From NCBI GenBank assembly GCA_963682025.1, contig OY821519.1, forward strand, positions 11,632,168 through 11,696,167: a DNA stretch of 64,000 bases, in the 5' to 3' direction. Position 1 is the first letter of the stretch, and each line of letters opens with the position of its first letter. Made by a program: the position numbers and the translations under genes. The notes beneath the pieces were generated by a model that was not told the origin of the DNA, did not search any database, and saw only the letters and a list, made by a program, of their open reading frames with translations. The stretch comes from Cordilura impudica. Taxonomy: Eukaryota > Arthropoda > Insecta > Diptera > Scathophagidae. This document shows positions 62,482 to 64,000 of the stretch, piece after piece.

Positions 62482-63265
62482 ATGTTCATCAAAATGGTTG
62501 AAGTACGCGAACCGATTTGGAATTTTAAAATTGATGGGTACAGAAACCGAAATGAAAAGGAGAAGTGCTGGTCAGAAATTGCTGCTGCAACGAATCATTG
62601 CATAGCCGACTGCAAAGCACAATTTAAGGCTGTGCGATCACGCTATAATGTAAATTATTTTTTTTTTTTTTTTTTGTTGTATGTTTTGATCACATTTAAA
62701 AGTATTATATATTGAAGGCGGAGCACAAAAAAATAAATACGTCCAAAAGTGGGCAAGGTGGCGCTACTTATATATCAAAATATGAATACTCTGCAGCTCT
62801 ACACTTTTTAGATACTGTGAGAAATCGTGGATCAGGAGGTACAGAATCAAACTTCGAGACCTTAACTAATTTTGCTTTTGAGGATTGGGATGATGTTGAA
62901 GACCAGTTTCAGAATTCGGAATCTCAATTTTCACTTGCAAGTGCTGCTCTCGAAAATAGTACTCCTGCAAAGCGTAGAAAAGTGCAAGATGTAAATGAAA
63001 TCGCCAGTAAGCGTTCAGAAGTTTACGAAAAACTTGGCCAATTCCTATCGCAGAAAGTGTCACAAGGAAAAGAAGACATAAGTTAGCACAAGGGCTATGA
63101 AGAGTATGTTGGGCAGCAGCTTTCTGCATATTCAGAGTCAAATGCTCGCAGGTGAGTTTGAAATGCATAGTACTCAAATAATATTTGATACGAACTTATA
63201 TTTTCAGACTGAGAACTCAAATTAATAATGTCATCGATTCATTTGCAGCACAGCAAAACAATTAA
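62482..63265 (+). pseudogene. MADF(-BESS)-like gene, three exons, broken
   Basis: Exon 1 (62482-62649) reads FIKMVEVREPIWN and NRNEKEKCWSEIAAATN, a MADF/Myb-like DNA-binding domain. A 68-bp GT-AG intron (62650-62717) is followed by exon 2 (62718-63151: AEHKKINTSKSG, KYEYSAALHFLDTV, KRRKVQDVNEI), and a 56-bp GT-AG intron (63152-63207) by exon 3 (63208-63265: LRTQINNVIDSFAAQQNN, stop). The C-terminus (EEYVGQQLSAYS plus exon 3) resembles a BESS motif. A TAG at 63084-63086 in exon 2 and a one-base shift before exon 1 (KKWTGDELR lies in another frame at ~62458) indicate a pseudogene. Such genes occur as host regulators and as the second protein of PIF/Harbinger elements. Confidence 0.72.
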
Positions 63266-63291
63266 CTTTGTTTTAAATTTTTTTATTTTTA

Positions 63292-64000
63292 TTATACCCT
63301 ATACCACTATGTGTTTTGGGTATAATGACTTTGTGCTGCTGTTTGTAACAACCAAAAATATTTGACCTAGACCCATCTTTAATTATACCGATCGAATCAG
63401 AATCACTTTCTGAGTTGATTTAACAATGTCCGTCCGTCCGTCCGTCCGTCCGTCCGTCTGTGTGTCCATGTAAACCTTGTAATCAAACTGCAGGTCGCAA
63501 ATATGAATATATTTTGATGAAATTTGGTATGTAAGCTTTTCTCTGCCATGCGCTATTGAAATTGGTGAGAATCGGTCCATGTTCAGACGTAGCCACCATA
63601 CAAATTACCCAAATGAAATCGACATAAATTGCCATAAGATCCAAATTGTCATATAGATCTTACTCAAATTGGGTTTGTATGCGTTCATTACATCCATTAA
63701 TGAGTAGTCCAAAAATGATCCCTTTGACCCCATATAGAGCTGCTTCCCGATCTTCACTTAAATCTATTAAAAAACAAAAATATTGCACTGATTCTTCTCA
63801 AATTTTGTTTGTACATATTTTTGCAAAATACAAGAGACTTTACCAAAAATGATCAGGATCGGTCCATTTTTGGACCTCGTCCCTATATAGATATAGCATC
63901 CGATATGAACTTTTTCATATCTGCAGCCAAAAAAATTAATAAAAATCCCACTCAAATTTGGTTTTTGCTTATTTTCTATGTCCAGTTAGTTGGGCCTAAG
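63292..64000 (+). mobile_element. DINE-1-like element, runs off the window
   Basis: Starts ATACCCTATACCACTATGTG, GTCCGTCCGTCCGTCCGTCC core at 63429-63457, and follows the full-length consensus to TCCAGTTAGTTGGGCCTAAG at the last base. The 3' hairpin would lie just beyond the end. Confidence 0.9.

Overview
This 64 kb window is AT-rich eukaryotic DNA and looks like heterochromatin-type sequence from a higher fly. That placement is an inference. It rests on about a dozen copies of a DINE-1/INE-1-like element (Helentron-associated, known best from Drosophila and relatives) with 13-nt subterminal inverted repeats and a GTCC-rich core, plus Tigger, hAT, Tc1, piggyBac-like, Helitron, Penelope, Jockey/CR1-type LINE and Ty3/gypsy remnants. 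I find no convincing intact host gene. The only non-selfish-looking gene is a spliced but broken MADF-type gene at 62482-63265, which may itself belong to a PIF/Harbinger transposon.

Layout. 1-5.1 kb: a simple-repeat array closed by the end of a T-tract-inserting element (called family M here), then Helitron fragments. 5.1-8.3 kb: a Tigger/pogo transposon with matched termini, split by a DINE-1, then a second family M copy. 10.1-13.9 kb: a LINE (LINE1) with a second, antisense LINE (LINE2) inside it. 14.4-20 kb: a minus-strand LINE (LINE4) broken by a complete hAT element (8-bp target duplication) and by a DINE-1; the hAT carries its own DINE-1. 20-24 kb: Helitrons, a Penelope-like RT/GIY-YIG remnant and a tandem-unit Helitron-like block. 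24.8-25.9 kb: a TIR element with a GC-rich internal array. 26-28.4 kb: rearranged DINE-1 copies. 28.5-31.2 kb: a foldback element with ~0.95 kb arms and a perfect 8-bp duplication. 31-34 kb: Helitrons, a transposase fragment and a tRNA-derived SINE-like unit. 34.9-36.8 kb: a Tc1 pseudogene cut by a 1.2 kb TTTTTAA heptamer array.

39.3-50.5 kb: one LINE (LINE3) torn into four pieces by a TTAA-flanked 6.7 kb transposon with long inverted arms, by a 2.57 kb family M element made mostly of a 21-bp minisatellite, and by a DINE-1. The LINE reading frame closes exactly when the first two insertions are removed. 52.2-58.5 kb: an element with TATGGGGCG-type termini and ~0.5 kb tandem units, carrying a fragment of the same transposase family as the TTAA element and interrupted by a young gypsy retrotransposon (LTRs differ at 2 of 226 positions). 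58.5-61.6 kb: inverted and tandem repeats, a third family M copy and a Harbinger-like MITE. 62.4-64 kb: the MADF pseudogene and a DINE-1 running off the window.

The strongest candidates for something undescribed are family M (same internal junction holding unrelated tandem arrays, always in A/T runs), the TTAA element with its unplaced transposase, and the perfect DR1 nuclear-receptor half-site pairs (AGGTCA-A-AGGTCA) carried in the arms of two otherwise different long-arm elements.
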